DNA of 64,000 bases, taken from assembly GCA_964602515.1 (NCBI GenBank), contig CAZRRJ010000009.1:62001-126000 (forward strand). The letters run 5' to 3'. Below the pieces are notes generated by a model. That model was not told the DNA's origin, made no database searches, and worked only from the letters and a program-made list of their open reading frames with translations. Shown here piece by piece: positions 63,264 through 64,000 of the stretch. Position 1 is the stretch's first letter. The number at the start of each line of letters is the position of its first letter. Source of the stretch: Carboxylicivirga sp964602515. Its GTDB lineage: Bacteria; Bacteroidota; Bacteroidia; Bacteroidales; Marinilabiliaceae. The position numbers and the translations under genes were made by a program.

Positions 63264-63668
63264 TACCGGATAAGTATTCTTAAATTTATTGAAGCCCTGC
63301 CCAATGGCTTTAACAGCTATTTGGGCGAAAATGGCGCAAGCCTCAGTGGCGGACAAAAACAACGCCTGGCCATTGCCCGTGCACTGTACCGTGAGCCCGA
63401 AATACTAATACTCGATGAAGCCACCTCATCACTCGACTCCGAATATGAAAGCTTTGTACAGGCTACAATAAATACCTTTAAGCAACAAGGTAAAACCATT
63501 ATTGTTATTGCTCACCGCCTTAGTACAGTAATGGATGCCGATAAAATTGTCGTACTCGAAAATGGAAAACTAATTGAAGAAGGCACACACAGGCAACTAT
63601 ACCTAAAACAAGGTAAATACTATAAAATGTGGCAAAAACAGGTACCCCAGCTTATAAAAGAATGTTAA
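63264..63668 (+). pseudogene. C-terminal fragment of an ABC exporter ATPase
   Basis: The last 134 codons of a peptide-exporting ABC transporter. The frame runs directly from the four-helix-bundle stop: LKFIEALPNGFNSYLGENGA, signature LSGGQKQRLAIARALYREP, Walker B ILILDEATSSLD, and the His switch in VIAHRLSTVMD. The Walker A, Q-loop, membrane and any C39 peptidase domains are absent and there is no ATG (a TTG at 63321 is the only near-start). Its local GC content is visibly higher than that of neighbouring genes, suggesting acquisition from elsewhere. It belongs with the HlyD adaptor as the remains of an export system. Confidence 0.85.
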
Positions 63669-63833
63669 TAGCGGATAACTAAAATTTAAAATTGTAATGA
63701 AAGAAAGTCTATTAAAAGTTATCGATTTGTAATACAAATTGTTGAGTTGCCTGGTATTTAAAAGCAGAATATCAATTGTTAACCAATTACTATTAACTAC
63801 TCATTGTTCTCCTCAAACCCAAATTATTAAAAT

Positions 63834-64000
63834 ATGAATAGCAAGGATATTAAACGTTTGCAGTTGCTTGAGCAACTTATAAAAGATGAAAAAACAGGAG
63901 ATAGGGTGTCGCTATCCGAAAAATTAAATATAACAACAAGGCACGTATATCGACTATTAAATCAAATAAGAGATTACGGGGTGGATGTTGACTATGATAA
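63834..64000 (+). CDS. HTH-domain protein (N-terminal part)
   Basis: The first 55 codons of a protein that runs off the right edge. MNSKDIKRLQLLEQLIKDEK is followed by SLSEKLNITTRHVYRLLNQI, a winged helix-turn-helix of the HTH_11/DeoR type. Such proteins commonly lie beside peptide-export or bacteriocin genes in Bacteroidota. Function beyond DNA binding cannot be seen. Confidence 0.75.
   Translation, partial: MNSKDIKRLQLLEQLIKDEKTGDRVSLSEKLNITTRHVYRLLNQIRDYGVDVDYD

Noticed and set aside
63321..63668. 115-residue ABC protein starting at TTG
   Set aside because: It lacks Walker A and all transmembrane parts, and coding similarity extends upstream of the TTG; it is a fragment.

Overview
The window is AT-rich chromosomal DNA from a Bacteroidota bacterium, most likely a marine or anaerobic member of the Bacteroidales/Marinilabiliales type. 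The evidence is two SusC/SusD pairs, Bacteroidota-type promoters (TTTG, 17-21 bases, TAnnTTTG), families largely confined to the phylum (DUF4834, a HhH plus outer-membrane barrel protein, a PorV-like protein, the long form of HutU), and Bacteroidota-type insertion sequence remnants. No phage, plasmid replication module, CRISPR array or rRNA was seen.

Layout. 1-4.6 kb: the end of a SusC/SusD nutrient-uptake locus and a secreted endonuclease/exonuclease/phosphatase-fold enzyme. 4.6-10.6 kb: CapA-like protein, MerR regulator, Nif3, a zinc-ribbon coiled-coil protein and two poorly known proteins. 10.6-12.5 kb: a non-coding stretch followed by a three-unit tandem array. Each unit has a promoter, a folded leader RNA and the start of the same small gene; only the last unit has the complete 93-residue gene. 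12.6-31.5 kb: mostly core genes (HutU, two peptidases, HD hydrolase, class A PBP, ManC, Mla-type ABC importer, purine nucleoside phosphorylase, mutarotase, RecO, POT transporter), two tRNAs, and an intact aminotransferase-fold gene whose cofactor-binding residues are nearly all replaced. 31.7-46.5 kb: two decayed transposase genes (ISAon1/ISL3-like and IS110), lysS-gpsA-pgi, a DEAD-box helicase, a frameshifted membrane-protein gene and several small hypotheticals. 46.7-55.7 kb: ywbE-TolC-MFP efflux operon, DUF805, cmk-ispH, a second CapA, a membrane J-domain protein and an M14 carboxypeptidase. 56-61.2 kb: a second, complete SusC/SusD pair. 61.6-64 kb: a broken peptide-export cassette (HlyD-type adaptor, four-helix-bundle gene, a headless ABC ATPase fragment) and the start of an HTH gene.

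How the parts work together. SusCD pairs import oligomers across the outer membrane; cmk-ispH, lysS, gpsA, pgi, manC and the PBP serve central, lipid, isoprenoid and envelope biosynthesis; Mla proteins and the TolC/MFP pair maintain or export across the envelope. The most unusual items are the triplicated leader-RNA array at 11463-12180, whose three copies keep the same fold by compensatory base changes, and the aminotransferase-like protein at 27902-29044, which has lost the PLP-binding lysine and four other cofactor-contact residues yet stays in frame.
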